Shown piece by piece: positions 10,049 through 22,389 of a stretch of DNA of 64,000 bases. Position 1 is the stretch's first letter, and every line of letters starts with the position of its first letter. Origin of the DNA: Megalobrama amblycephala (lineage: Eukaryota; Chordata; Actinopteri; Cypriniformes; Xenocyprididae); assembly GCF_018812025.1 (NCBI RefSeq), contig NC_063049.1, positions 17,856,758 to 17,920,757 on the forward strand. The letters are read 5' to 3'. Under the pieces are notes generated by a model. It was not told where the DNA came from. It searched no databases and saw nothing but the letters and a program-made list of their open reading frames with translations. Both the position numbers and the translations under genes were made by a program.

Positions 10049-10961
10049 AATGCTTATAATTAAATGGGATGGAGTTGGGATGATGGGAAGTTTTAGTAGC
10101 CCATGTTTTCTATTAATGTTAAAGCTGGTTTTGGATTAGATTATAACAGCAGCACTCTTTGTACTTAACATTAATTTATTAATTTGTTACATAAACAGCT
10201 TAGGGATAAGCTGTAGATTTCAAAACAACTTTAATTTGTAGCAGATTGCATAAAATTTTGAGATAAATGCCACAAAAAAGCTCTGAGTTACAGAGGTTAA
10301 CGCAAAAAGTGTTACAGAACATGCATCCACGGTCTCCCCTACAGGTATATACTTGTTTGTTGTGTATACTTCCTGCAGTCTTGCTTTCTAGTAACATGGT
10401 AAAATCACCTCTCTGTGATGCTATCTGCTTGCCGCTTAAACTGAAGCCATGCTGTCAAGTGAAAGAGCCTTAACAGTGTTTAAAAATGTGAGTGCTGCAG
10501 AGGGAAGGAACCACAACAGGAACGAGGACAGAAGATACAGTAGATCAGAAGAACAACACGACAGAGATCTACACATACCAACCAACGCGAAGCAGCACAT
10601 TGCGAACAGTCAGCTCTCTCTTTCAAATGTACCGCAGGCCGACTAATAGGACATCACCAACCGATCATTTCTGCTGCGGAGTGCTGACAGAGATGTCGTC
10701 TGTCTCTCTGACAGCCTCAGCGGTAAATACACACACAAACACACAGTGCGTTGCACGCTGTCAGTAGAGCAGGTCTCAGAGCTAAATCAATCCCAGGATG
10801 CAATGACACTCCTGTCATTTCCCACACCTCCATTCCCATGAAGACTCACAAGTACAGCACGAAACTCCATATACCAGCACAGGTCTCGCTCACTGTGAGC
10901 TGATAGACAGGACTGTTTAATGTGCCCCTGGGGTGTGAACCAGTCAGGTTTGTACTAAATA
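10049..10961. other. Non-coding stretch
   Basis: I see no gene or recognisable element. Sequence around 10440-10930 is less AT-rich and contains short open frames without any recognisable domain. It could be unique intergenic DNA or an unrecognised old repeat. Confidence 0.35.
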
Positions 10962-12464
10962 CAGTGCACAGCATAAATGAGTACAACCCCTCTGAATAAA
11001 TACAAAAGATGTATTTTCTTTATGATCACTAATACAATTCAAGGAAAGATGGCAAAACTAAAATGTATTAAACATGTTCATAATAAAAACTGAGAAATAC
11101 ATGTCATTAATAGTCATAAAATAAGTAAATTAGCCAATTTTGTTTAAATTAAGGATTGCAGAAATGAGTACACCCTAGATTTAATTCAACAAATGTATAC
11201 TATTCTAGTACTTAGTATGCCCTCCATAATTTTAAGAATACTGCTCTGACCTTTCTTGGCACGGAGTGTACAAGTTCATGACAAATTGTCACATCTGTCC
11301 TGTTTAACTCCTGGATGATGAGCTCCTTAAATGCCCTGATCTTTAATGGGGAGTGTTGCTCAACTTGTCTATACAGAATCCCCCACAGGCGCTCAAGAGT
11401 GTTAAGAATGAGTGCAATACATGTCCACAGAAGGTTTTTCACCTTGGGAGAATGTATCCTCATTGTCATGTTGAAAAAAATTTACAACAATGCAGGGAAT
11501 GAGGAAAGGGTAACATCTTCTATTTCAAGTTTGTGTATTAAATTACACAGTGGTGTGGGAATTCATGACAGCATTGATAAAGCACAACTCCCTCACACCT
11601 TCAGCACTCATACATCCCTATATAAGAGCTTTACTACCACTGAACTTTACTGTGGGAACCAGGCACTTCTCATTGTACTCCTCCTCTAGCAAAACCATAA
11701 CATTTTGGATACTGCTAAATCCAAAATGAATGACTTGCTCTCATGAGACCAGAGTATGGATTCCCAGAAGTATATATTTTGTAAATATGGGCTTTGGAAA
11801 TGGCTAACTGACTTTATTGTGCTTTGGCTACAGTAGGTAGTTCCAGTGAGAACAAAAACCATGCATGTCATTTCTGCAGGCTGTATCTTACTCTGTTTCT
11901 TTGCTGGCTCTGAGACTCTCACTTGGTATTTCTCCTGCTCTTTGTCTAGCAAAAAAAATCCCTCACCACTAAACGAAAGCTTAAAATGAAGACCTGATTA
12001 TTTCAAGGGCCTTGTCACAAGTCCATTGTTTTTGAATTCCTGTGTTACTTTTGCTATATTTTCACACTTAAAACAATGATTTGGTAATCTTCTTACACCA
12101 CTGTCCTCTTTTGTGCTAAGAAATAAGTCTCTGACAGTTCTCTCCCAAGTGCTTCCATTGTTGTCAGCATTAAGTCTGAGAATGATTCAGTGGGCTATAT
12201 AACACATTTAATTGTCAAGAAATTACTTCTCTTTAAATGTTTTGGTTCAATATACTTACCTGTTGATCAAACATTGCCTTAAACTTACACCAGAACATTT
12301 TTATTTAGTTTTATTTAGTAACTTATAGGATCTTTGGTAATTGATTAAGCAGACTTGCTGGAACATTATATCTCTAAAGAACCCTAACATGTGTTCTAAG
12401 TAATTGAGTAAGTGCTGACTTTCAGAAGTTTCAGAGGGTGTGTACTCATTTATGCTGTGTACTG
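10962..12464 (-). mobile_element. Decayed Tc1/mariner transposon
   Basis: Inverted ends CAGTGCACAGCATAAATGAG and CTCATTTATGCTGTGTACTG are flanked by TA on both sides (10960-10961 and 12465-12466), the Tc1/mariner target. The 1503-bp length suits a once-autonomous element. The minus strand holds a broken transposase reading frame (see 11212-11469). Confidence 0.85.
11212..11469 (-). pseudogene. Tc1/mariner transposase C-terminal fragment
   Basis: The 85-residue frame contains LERLWGILYRQVEQ followed by FKELIIQELNRTDVTICHEL. This fits the region after the last catalytic acidic residue of Tc1-like DDE transposases, where the family pattern is PIExLW. The usual upstream glutamate/aspartate context (SPDLNPIE) is mutated to ILNTLERL. 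More of the gene persists at about 11686-11952 in another frame with little recognisable signature. The gene is dead. Confidence 0.7.
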
Positions 12465-12689
12465 TATACTGAGCATCTAAACCCACATTTGATAATGCAT
12501 CGGTCTCCTGGGTAATGCCTACTTTTACATAAATAAATGAGGAAGAGGTCCACTAACTATACATTAGTTCATATGACCATTGAGATTAATATGTTTGTTT
12601 AAAAGAAAGTTTATATGTAATAAGGTGTGAGAGGCCATGATATATTGTAAATATTCACAATTTAAAAAGCAATATTCAAAAAAAAAAAA

Positions 12690-13130
12690 GCAATCATTGT
12701 TTAGATTTGACCAGTGTTGTTGTTATTAACTAAAACTGAAACTGTAACTATTATCATTTTCACTAATTGAAATAAAGCTGAAATGAAATAAAATAAAAAG
12801 TATTAGATGAAAAACATCACTTAAAACTTAAAATTAGAAATGTTGCCTTGGAAACTAACTTACATAAGAATAAACAAAATAATATAATTAAACTAAAAAT
12901 AAATATAACTGAATATAACTGAACTAAAATAACTATAAATTAAAGCCAAATAGAAATATTTTAAAAACAAACTAATGAAAATTACAAAAAAAACACATAG
13001 AAAAATTACTAAAGCTTACACTAAAATGTAAATAAAAACCTACAATATGAAAATAAAACCTAATTCAAAATATTAATAAAAAACTATAATAGATATAAAA
13101 GTAACACTAATTATAATGCTAACATAATTC
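12690..13130. repeat. A-rich interspersed repeat, copy A
   Basis: The order of words TTATTAACTAAAACTGAAACTG, AAATAAAGCTGAAATGAAATA and GAAATGTTGCCTTGGAAACTA recurs at about 30525-30880 in diverged form. It is non-coding, AT-rich and without clear termini. It is an old dispersed repeat of unknown class. Confidence 0.55.
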
Positions 13131-13333
13131 TAAAATAACACATATATATGTACGTCTACGTATGTATACACACACATATGCATTCTGATTATATTTTTAT
13201 GCTTCATATATTTTCAGCATATATTTGAATATAATAAATGCAGTAATTTTGACAATTTTCAATAAATTTCATCAATAGATTTGATTCTTTTTGACAATAT
13301 ATATGTCTAAATTTGTAGAACATTACTGCTTAA

Positions 13334-13876
13334 AGGTGGGGTAAGCCATTTTTCAAAAACGCTACACACGCAATGCGAGAGTGGATATCTGTTTATCACA
13401 GCTGACGCACAACAAAATAATGCTTCACGAAAAATAAGATGATGAACGAACAACAAACAAGCACAAAAATGAACGTACAGTACACAAGGGTAAATACAAA
13501 CAAGTGTTTGTTGTTAGTCGCCAACAGCACATCAGCTCCAGACAATCAATGACACTCAAACTCAGTGTTACTCACATGTGAAGCGGAATCAAAGCAGCCT
13601 CTGCGTCTGTTTTCAGGCCTTCCTGCTTAGCTCTCTTAGCTCTCTACCGCTGGAAAGCTTTTCTGATATTAACGTGAGTTCGAAAACCACTTGCCCAGTC
13701 ATAAACCTTCATTCCAGTGATTTTCTTTTGAGCTCTTGTTTTTCTTCAAATCTCCCTCTTGCTTGTTCTCTCTCCTCGACCGTCATATGCCCCCCAATGC
13801 TGATTGGCTAGACGTTGTTTGGTGTCGGCCCAAATAACTTCCAAACAGTATTTTTGAAATACGACTTACCCCACCT
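13334..13876. mobile_element. TTAA-flanked MITE with AGGTGGGGTAAG ends
   Basis: The left end AGGTGGGGTAAGCCATTTTT and the inverted right end ending CGACTTACCCCACCT match over their outer dozen bases. They are flanked by TTAA on the left (13330-13333) and TCAA on the right (13877-13880, one change from TTAA). The 543-bp interior is non-coding. Confidence 0.75.
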
Positions 13877-14003
13877 TCAATTACTATTCACAGTTGTTCT
13901 AAAAGTTAATGGTTAGGCTATATCCAAAAACATGAATAGAGCCCCAATAAGAAGTCTGGAAAAAAAAGGTACTCAAGTATTATAACAACCTTCATGCAGT
14001 TAA

Positions 14004-14408
14004 AGTGTTAGTTCACCCAAAAATGAAAATTCTGTCATTAATTACCCTCAACACTGCACTGTGTTTACTATGTCAACAGCATAGGAGACTAAAATGGAAG
14101 AGAAGAAACTGTTGAATAAAGTCATTATTTTTGTTTGTTTTTTGCGCACAAAATGTATTCTCGTCGCTTCATAACATTAAGGTTGAACCACTATAGTCAC
14201 ATGGATTATTGTAACGATGTCTTTACTACCTTTCTGGACCTTGAAAGTGGTCGTTGTGTTACAGTCTATTGGAGGTCAGATAGCTCATGGATTTCATCAA
14301 AAATATCTTCATTTGTGTTCTGAAGATGAACGAAAGTCTTACGGGTGTGGAACGACATTAGGGTGAGTAATTAATGACAGAATTTTCATTTTTTGGTGAA
14401 CTAACTCT
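14004..14408. mobile_element. Angel-like palindromic MITE, TTAA-flanked
   Basis: The left end AGTGTTAGTTCACCCAAAAA and the right end ...TTTTTTGGTGAACTAACTCT are inverted copies, and TTAA lies at 14000-14003 and 14409-14412. Words such as GAAAATTCTGTCATTAATTA recur inverted at the other end. The family recurs at 27597, 41980, about 45993 and 62263 in this window. It is non-coding and needs a transposase supplied in trans. Confidence 0.82.
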
Positions 14409-14412
14409 TTAA

Positions 14413-15834
14413 AACTGAATGAAAACATTTTTTACACCATCCTACAGATAATGAGTTGCAAAACTAAGTCTCTGTGGAGATTGCAAGTGCTGGCGTGAAG
14501 GACAGAGGTGAAGTAAATTTAACATAGACAGACTTCTCCAGAACACTTTCTGAACTTTCCATTCCTTCGTCTGTGAACACTACATATCCCTTTTCCATTA
14601 GCTCTCTGCAGGAAGAGTGAGGAAGGTTACAGACACTCCATCATGGTGAGGGCATCCAGGACCCCCTGGTCTGGCTAAGAGCCCTCCCTCCTGTGGTACT
14701 GTCAGGGGGAACAGCTGGGTCCATACACTCTTTGACCTCTAGCTTTTAATGGCACATCACCTTCTCTCCAACCCCCACAAATAAACTTCACTTCAGCAGA
14801 GCTGGTTTACTTCACTGGCCTCACCTCAATGCCTGTATCAAAAGTCACATGGCATCAATTTGTTTTGAATAGCATGTCAACTATTTGTACAGATTTTTCT
14901 TAAGGCAGCATACATGGTTTGCTCTTTTAGTCCAGTTTTTTTTTTTTTTTTTAATTTGTGACCACATTCCCTAAGGGTATTTGGATAGACATGTTCTCCA
15001 GAGTCACTGGCCATGGACTGTATGATTAATTCCAAAGTCACCACACTTTTTTTGAGTTTCTGCATGACGTCAAGAACCATACAGACACACTTTGCTGTGA
15101 ATCAGTTGCATAAAAAAGGATACTTTTCAATGATATAGACAAGACAATGACATGACACATATTATATAATATATATGTTTACAATGTCTGGATCTTTTGA
15201 GTTATTATACAGATAAATACAATTTATACAGATAAATTTACTTGAATATCCATCTTCTATGATAAACAGGTTTTAAAGTCAAATATACGCACATGGTGCA
15301 ACTGCCCAAAGACTGCAATAAAAACTTGTAAAAAGCCTTTTTTTCCTCTCTTTTTTTAAAATAACCACTGAAGCATTTTTCTGAAATATTAATTTGAAAA
15401 CAATTTTACCTGCCAAATTCACTGTTTGTCTATTTGTATGAATAACAAATAAATTAGATTTAAAAAATAGATAAAAATACATTTAAAAAATAATACACTT
15501 ACTAAGAACGAATGAATGAATGAATGAATGAATGAATGAATGAATGTCAGTACTGTTTTGTTCACCACTTGATATTTTTTGAGATGTTAAACCAACATTT
15601 TTGTGGATTTCTAAGAACTTGCCACTTGTGTTTTACACTACATTTAATGCAAGATTTTCATTTCATAATCTCTGACATTGTTCATTGCCCCAGTAAGTGT
15701 AGCAAAGCCCAAGAGAGATGGATTTAATAGATTGCCTTTAATTTAATAGATAAAGCATTATAGACTCAAATTAAAATGTAGAGCTATGTGATCTCTTGTA
15801 CAGTGATGCATTATTTATAGATTTTAAATGTTCC
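14413..15834. other. Non-coding stretch with a short (GAAT)n tract
   Basis: No gene is seen. About 14440-14880 is less AT-rich and unrecognised. A poly-T tract lies near 14937-14952 and a GAAT tetranucleotide tract at about 15509-15545. The rest is AT-rich. Confidence 0.4.
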
Positions 15835-17390
15835 TGTCACAACTCAATGGACTCTTATTTTGATATTCTGTTTTGTTTCTTTTAGTTCTTCTATTCCTCC
15901 CTCTGTTTAGTTTCTGTTTCCTTGGTTAATTATTATGTCCTCATTTGTTTCTATGGTTACTTATAATTTGCACCTGTCTCTCGTTATGTTTGCCTTGAAT
16001 TTATACTTCCTGTTCAGTTCCCTTGTCGGTTCTCGTTTGAGGTTTACTGTGTTCTCCAAGAGATCTTCTGTATTCTTGAGTTTATAATTAAAAACTATTT
16101 AAAGAGTATTCCTCGAATCCAGTCCGCAGATCCACTTCCCTCCAGAGTCCTCACTCTCGAATCAACGCCTCCCCGCCTGTCCCTTCTGGCTGTTTGAATG
16201 CTCCAGTCCCATCCAGAGACCTTCTTCCTGTGATGTTCCCGCCTGACTCCCTGGTTACATCTACTCCATTGGTTCCATCCAGTCCCCTGTATCCGCCGTC
16301 TCCACCAGTGTCGTCCAACTTCTCTGCTCCATTCCCACTGCTAACTCTCCAGCTCTGCCTGTGGTCTCCCGATCCCTAGCTTGGTATGGTGTTACGGATT
16401 CACCAGCTTCACCCCAGGCCTCCAAGACCAATGTCTCCACCTCAGCCTTTCAGCCTGTTGGCTCCGCGCTCCCTTGGCTCCACCGTGGTTTGTCAGCCAT
16501 AGGACTCCTCTGGGCTCCATCAGGCTTAGTCTCGATCAGTCGTCGCTCTGTCTTTGCCACGGACTTCCGGGTCTCCGGGTGCACCTCGACCCTCCACTCC
16601 TCTGGCTCCTTCCGTCCAGTATCATTGTCATCCTTAATTCCTCCATCATTGCTCCAGTCTGCCAAGCCCCCATCTCTGCCTCGATTCTGCAAGCCAGGGG
16701 CCTCACCTTCGGCTTCCAGGCCATCAATATTGCCCTGGTCCGTCGGCCTCTTGGCTCCACTGTGATGTCTCCCTCTTCCGGCTCCTTCAGGTCCCTGTTC
16801 GCCACCAGCTCCAAGCCCACCTCCAAAGCCCCCTCCCTCCACAGTTGGACATTCAGTTATGATGCAAGGACACAACGCAGTGTTCATCACTGTCACTTTG
16901 TACCCAGCCGTCTAATCACAGTGGAGGAGGGGCGGGACAAAAACAACACCGACCAACCACCACAATCTGCTTGTACAACTTCAAAAGATGACAACAACAA
17001 CCATAATAATGGAACAAAATCTCACTGCCGAAGTGCTCTCAAGCGCTCACATAATAGATCGAATGATGGGCATTTTAAGAAGAGCACCTAGCGTTTTCAG
17101 CTGGCTAAAAACACTTTGGTGGTCTTAGTTCCTCTTTCCCTCACTCTGTTTAGTTTCCATTTCCTTGGTTACTTATTATGTCCTCATTTGTTCTATGGTT
17201 ACTTTGCACCTGTCTCTCATTATGTTTGCTTTGTATTTATACTACCTGTTCAGTTCATTTTCAGTTCTCGTTTATGGTTTATTGTGTGGTTTCCTTTTTT
17301 CCTGTGTTCTCCTTGCAATCGCCTGCATTCTTGAGTTTATAATTAAAGACTATTTAAAGAGTATTCCTTCTTCGTGTGTGTTGCTTACCA
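15835..17390 (+). mobile_element. LTR-retroelement remnant lacking pol
   Basis: Two direct repeats share a long series of words in the same order, including CCTCATTTGTT, TATGGTTACTT, GCACCTGTCTCTC and TTGAGTTTATAATTAAA. The first lies at about 15835-16120 and the second at about 17127-17370. The first starts TGTCACAA. The ~1 kb between them has proline/serine-rich open frames but no protease, RT or integrase motif. This fits a short non-autonomous (TRIM-like) element or an internally deleted one. I could not confirm a target duplication, and the second repeat lacks the matching first bases, so its start is disturbed. Confidence 0.6.
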
Positions 17391-19655
17391 CACTACACAA
17401 ATCAGTTTCAGTGGATGCTGTTTTAGTATCTACTACACATATGAAATTAATGAATTAGTGTTAAATGCATTCTTTAATGTTCCCTGTGTATCCAGATGTT
17501 ATCTCAGGACAATGATCAATTTTATAGTATGTGCACCTGATTTGATAGCTCATGCAAACACCTATAGCATGTCCGTCAGTACCTCAATCTTCCTATTTTT
17601 CTCTTTCTGCTTTTTATTTTTCAAGCAGAGACAGCATGTGAGGTGCTCATCTCAGCTCACGGTGTGTGTGTGTGTGTGTGTATGGTGGCTGGTGGAGAGA
17701 GTCCCTTGCACAGGTAAATTATAACTCTCACAGAGACAGAACTCGTTAGCCAGCCTGTCAATCAACATGAGGCACGTTGGGGAGGCAATCACGGCATCGC
17801 CAGCAAAGAGGTCACCTATGAAGACATTCATTTTCAATTCATCCATCAGATCAGCACTGAAATCAATTTACCGCACATCAGCGACATTGGACTGCCCCCA
17901 TGGCAACCAACACAGCACAAACCTCTGGGAATTCAAACTATTCTGACTCGCAGCACATCTGATTACCAAAACACACAAATGCTATTAAAGTGCGGAACGT
18001 CACCCTAATCTACCACTAAATAATAATCCAACATTAAACATATGCTTATAACTAAGTAAATATATGCTTGATTGTGATTATTATCTTTCTCAGTAGATAA
18101 CTCCTTATGGATTGGGAACTGAGCTGACTGTACGGATGCGCTCACTCACTCTGTTCGTCTCTCTCTCACACTGAGATACTTGCGTGTTCTCATTGAGATG
18201 CAGTAGGTGACATGCAGGCCACAGGGAGATTCGATCAGCGGTGTGCGTATTAAATTAGTTGTGTGCGTTCTGCATATGTCAGCACAGTAGTTCATTAATG
18301 GTGTTTGTTTTTGAAAACCTGAAGAAATATGATAAAAAGGCTAGATAAAGGAGAGGATGAATGAGGATTGAGGGAGCGTGGTGAAAGAGGGAGGGAACGG
18401 GATACAGCTGAGTCATCAGAGCTCCAAGGACACCACATTGGAGGGCTTTTTTTGCATTAATAACAATACCTATTAATAATAAATTATTTTTTAGGATTTT
18501 TATAAAGTAGATACTTTCAAATGGTATTTCTACACTGGGAGCTTAAGTCAAAAAATTTAAAGATTACAATCTAAAAAAGGAAATTTGTTTGTGTGTGTGT
18601 GTGTATTTTATTCCAAACTGCATTTTTAAAGCTTCATTCCATAACTTTTTTTGGTTAAAAATTATTTAAAATCAATTTTTGAGCAAGTACATAACCAGCC
18701 AGTGTTCAAAACTGTCTCCTTATTTTAGCTCGATTCACAGCGGTAAGCTTGTAATAATGTTTTATAATAAGAGCGATACTGGTGGATTTCCGCTGGAAAT
18801 TCGAGCATGTAGCCGTTCATCTTTGCATCATTACGTCACATCTATAAACAGAAGGAAGGAGTCCCAGCTAGTCGGCTTTATCATGTGAGGATGCTGCTTG
18901 TAGCAGATTATTTATAGCCTTTTCTCACAGCAGCTGAAATAATTAAACGTATCATTTTGGTGGGAGATTGTAATCCAGCAAGGTCCAAATGACAATCATC
19001 AGTGACAACTGGAGATTCACCCGGAGTCAAAAGCAAAAGACGTCTGACTGCGGAGTGGCTACAGAAATTGAAATCTGCAGGTAACGCTAAGACACACTAA
19101 ATACGCATAGTCACGCAATGTTGGTGTTGTTAACATTAACAATTTGAGAACAAAGTATTACAGTAATAATAATTTGCACAGTTTGACGCGATCCAAGCTA
19201 AGCGATCATTAGATTTAATCACCATTGGCAGCACAATTTATTGTAGGCCTAATGCTTTTTTCCTCAGTTGGTCAGAACAAATGTGGCAGACATGTTACTC
19301 ACTTGTTCAGATGACATTTTCCAGTGAAAATTATTATATTGGTCATACTTTTAAGATTTAGAATCTGTGAATCTGAAGTACAGTATCCACATTGGTGCGG
19401 TGACTGACAGCAAACATTAGATTCATCCGCTGAGGAGCCGTGCCGATCCACAACGCGCGTAACGATAATAATTCCGCATATGACTGCAATTGCAGGTTTC
19501 AAATGGTGACAAAGAGGCAAAAAATTCTGGACTGTAAGCAGCTTTTTTTTCTGATATTTAATCTAAAAACAATTTTACCTGAAAATTCAATGTGACAAAA
19601 AAAAAAAAATGATAATAAATACATAAATAAATTCACTTACTAAAAATAAATACAA
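17391..19655. other. Non-coding stretch
   Basis: No gene is supported. A (GT)n tract is at about 17661-17681 and another at 18590-18604. The segment 18620-19250 looks like a dispersed repeat (GCTTCATTCCATAAC onward) but I found no second copy or clear termini in this window, so I leave it unnamed. Confidence 0.35.
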
Positions 19656-19683
19656 AGAAAGAAAGAAAGAAAGAAAGAAAGAC

Positions 19684-19731
<48 letters not shown>

Positions 19732-20990
19732 CGAATGAATTAATGAATGATCAAACTAATAAATGAATGAATTATTGAATGAATGAATGATCAAATGAAT
19801 GGATGAATGAATTATCAGATTAATGAATGATTGAATGAATGAATGATCGAATGAATGGATGAATGAATGATCAGATTAATGAATGAATACTCGAATTAAT
19901 GAATGATCGAATGAATGATTGAATGAATGAATAACGATGAATGAATGAATGAATGAATGAATGAATGAATGATCGAATAAATGCGTGAAAGAAAGAATGA
20001 TCAAATGAATGATCAGATGACCAAATGAATGAATTCATTAATTAATGATCGAATGAATGATCAAATGAATGAATGAATGAATGAATGATCAAATTAATGA
20101 ATAAGTGAATGAATGGATGACCAAATGAACGAATGAATGTTCAAAAGAATGAATGAATGAATGAATGATCAAATGAATGAATAGGTGAATGAATGGATGA
20201 CCAAATGAACACAAGAGTGAATGATCAAATGATCAAATGAATAAATGAATGATCAATTGAATTAATGAATGAATGAATGAATGATCAAATGAATGATCAA
20301 ATAAATGAATGAATGTATGAATGAATGATCGAATTAATGAATGATCAAATGAATAAATGAATGAATGAGTGAATGAAGGGATGAACAAATGAATGAATGA
20401 ATGAATGATCGAATTAATGAATGATCAAATGAATAAATGAATGAATGAGTGAATGAAGGGATGAACAAATGAATGAATGAATGAATGATCAAATGAATGG
20501 ATGATCAAATGAATGAATGAATGATCGAATGATCAAATGAATGAATGAATGATCGAATAAATTAATGAATAATCAAATTAAAGAATGAATGAATGAATGA
20601 TCGAATGAATGAGTGAATGAATGTTCAAATGAATGATTGAATGGATGAATGATCAAATGATAAATTGAATGAATGATCAAATGATCAAATGAATGAATGA
20701 ACAATCAAATGAATGATAGAATAAATTAATGAATAATGAATGAATGAATGATCGATCGAATGAAAGAATGATTGATCGAATGAATGATAGAATTAATGAA
20801 TGATCAAATGAATGATCAAATGAATTAATTAATGAATGAATTAATGAATGAATTAATGAATGAATTAATGAATTAATTAATGAATTAATGATCCAATGAA
20901 TGAATGATCGAATTAATGAATGATCAAATGAATGAATTAATGATCGAATAAATGAATGATCAAATGAATGAATGAATGAATGAATGAATT
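19656..20990. repeat. (GAAA)n tract and 1.26-kb GAAT/GATCAAAT satellite
   Basis: A (GAAA)n microsatellite (19656-19730) passes into about 1.26 kb of (GAAT)n interrupted at irregular but frequent intervals by GATCAAAT, GATCGAAT and GAATTAAT variants. A longer unit of about 65 bp is repeated almost exactly at about 20325-20390 and 20390-20460 (both contain GAGTGAATGAAGGGATGAAC), which indicates local duplication of higher-order blocks. The block ends 7 bp before the TA target of the adjacent Tc1 element. Confidence 0.95.
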
Positions 20991-20999
20991 GAAATGCTA

Positions 21000-22387
21000 C
21001 AGTGGGTATGGAAAGTATTCAGACCCCTTAAATTTTTCACTCTTTGTTATATTGCAGCCATTTGTTAAAATCATTTAAGTTAATTTTTTTCCTCATTAAT
21101 GTACACACAGCACCCCATATTGACAGAAAAATACAGAATTGTTGACATTTTTGCAGATTTATTAAAAAAAGAAAAACTGAAATATCACATGGTCCTAAGT
21201 ATTCAGACCATTTGCTCAGTATTTAGTAGAAGCACCCTTTTGTTCTAACACAGCCATGAGTCTTTTTGGGAAAGATGCAACAAGTTTTTCACACCTGGAT
21301 TTGGGGTTCCTCTGCCATTCCTCCTTGCAGATCCTCTCCAGTTCTGTCAGGTTGGATGGTAAACGTTGGTGGACAGCCATTTTAGGTCTCTCCAGAGATG
21401 TTCAATTGGGTTTAAGTCAGGGCTCTGGCTGGGCCATTCAACAACAGTCACAGAGTTGTTGTGAAGCCTCTCCTTCGTTATTTTAGCTGTGTGCTTAGGG
21501 TCATTGTCTTGTTGGAAGGTAAACCTTCTGCCCAGTCTAAGGTCCTGAGCACTCTGGAGAAGGTTTTCATCCAGGATATCCCTGTACTTGGCCGCATTCA
21601 TCTTTCCCTCGATTGCAACCAGTCATCCTGTCCCTGCAGCTGAAAAACACCCTGCCATAAAGCCCCGACTGGTGGAGGGCTGCAGTGATGGTTGACTTTC
21701 TACAATTTTCTCCCATCTCCCGACTGCATCTCTGGAGCTCAGCCACAGTGATCTTTGGGTTCTTCTTTACCTCTCTCACCAAGGCTCTTCTCCCTCAATA
21801 GCTCAGTTTGGCCGGACGGCCAGCTCTAGAAAGGGTTCTGGTCGTCCCAAACGTCTTCCATTTAAGGATTATGGAGGCCACTGTGCTCTTAGGAACCTTA
21901 AGTGCAGCAGAAATTTTTTTGTAACCTTGGCCAGATCTGTGCCATGCCACAATTCTGTCTCTGAGCTCTTCAGGCAGTTCCTTTGACCTCATGATTCTCA
22001 TTTGCTCTGACATGCACTGTGAGCTGTAAGGTCTTAGACAGGTGTGTGGCTTTCCTAATCAAGTCCAATCAGTATAATCAAACACAGCTGGACTCAAATG
22101 AAGGTGTAGAACCATCTCAAGGATGATCAGAAGAAATGGACAGCACCTGAGTTAAATATATGAGTGTCACAGCAAAGGGTCTGAATACTTAGGACCATGT
22201 GATATTTCAGTTTTTCTTTTTTAATAAATCTGCAAAAATGTCAACAATTCTGTGTTTTTCTGTCAATATGGGGTGCTGTGTGTACATTAATGAGGAAAAA
22301 AATGAACTTAAATGATTTTAGCAAATGGCTGCAATATAACAAAGAGTGAAAAATGTAAGGGGGTCTGAAAACTTTCCGTACCCACTG
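21000..22387 (-). mobile_element. Tc1-like transposon with internal deletion, TA-flanked
   Basis: Inverted ends CAGTGGGTATGGAAAGTATT and ...AAACTTTCCGTACCCACTG are flanked by TA (20998-20999, 22388-22389). The terminal inverted repeats extend about 200 bp, to GGTCCTAAGTATTCAGACC. The interior encodes a Tc1-like transposase on the minus strand in broken pieces. Two substitutions near the right terminus (CTGAAAACTTTCC) break perfect inversion. Length is 1388 bp, short of the roughly 1.6 kb usual for full Tc1-like elements. Confidence 0.93.
21347..22013 (-). pseudogene. Tc1-like transposase, frameshifted and internally deleted
   Basis: Three minus-strand pieces follow one another. 22013-21795 has the paired helix-turn-helix DNA-binding region (KELPEELRDRIVAWHRSGQG, then KVPKSTVASII and a GRP hook). 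21782-21567 continues it (NPKITVAELQR, KSTITAALHQSGLYGR). 21601-21347 has the second catalytic Asp ([11 protein letters not shown]) and the final Glu ([11 protein letters not shown]). The segment that should hold the first catalytic Asp (family pattern WSDE) is missing between GLYGR and NAAKYRDIL, so the DDE triad is incomplete. Frameshifts separate the pieces, so no active enzyme can be made. Confidence 0.92.
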
Positions 22388-22389
22388 TA

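Noticed and set aside
16361..17091. Open frames of 134 and 236 codons
   Set aside because: They overlap each other in different frames, are proline/serine-rich without domains, and lie inside the LTR-element remnant.
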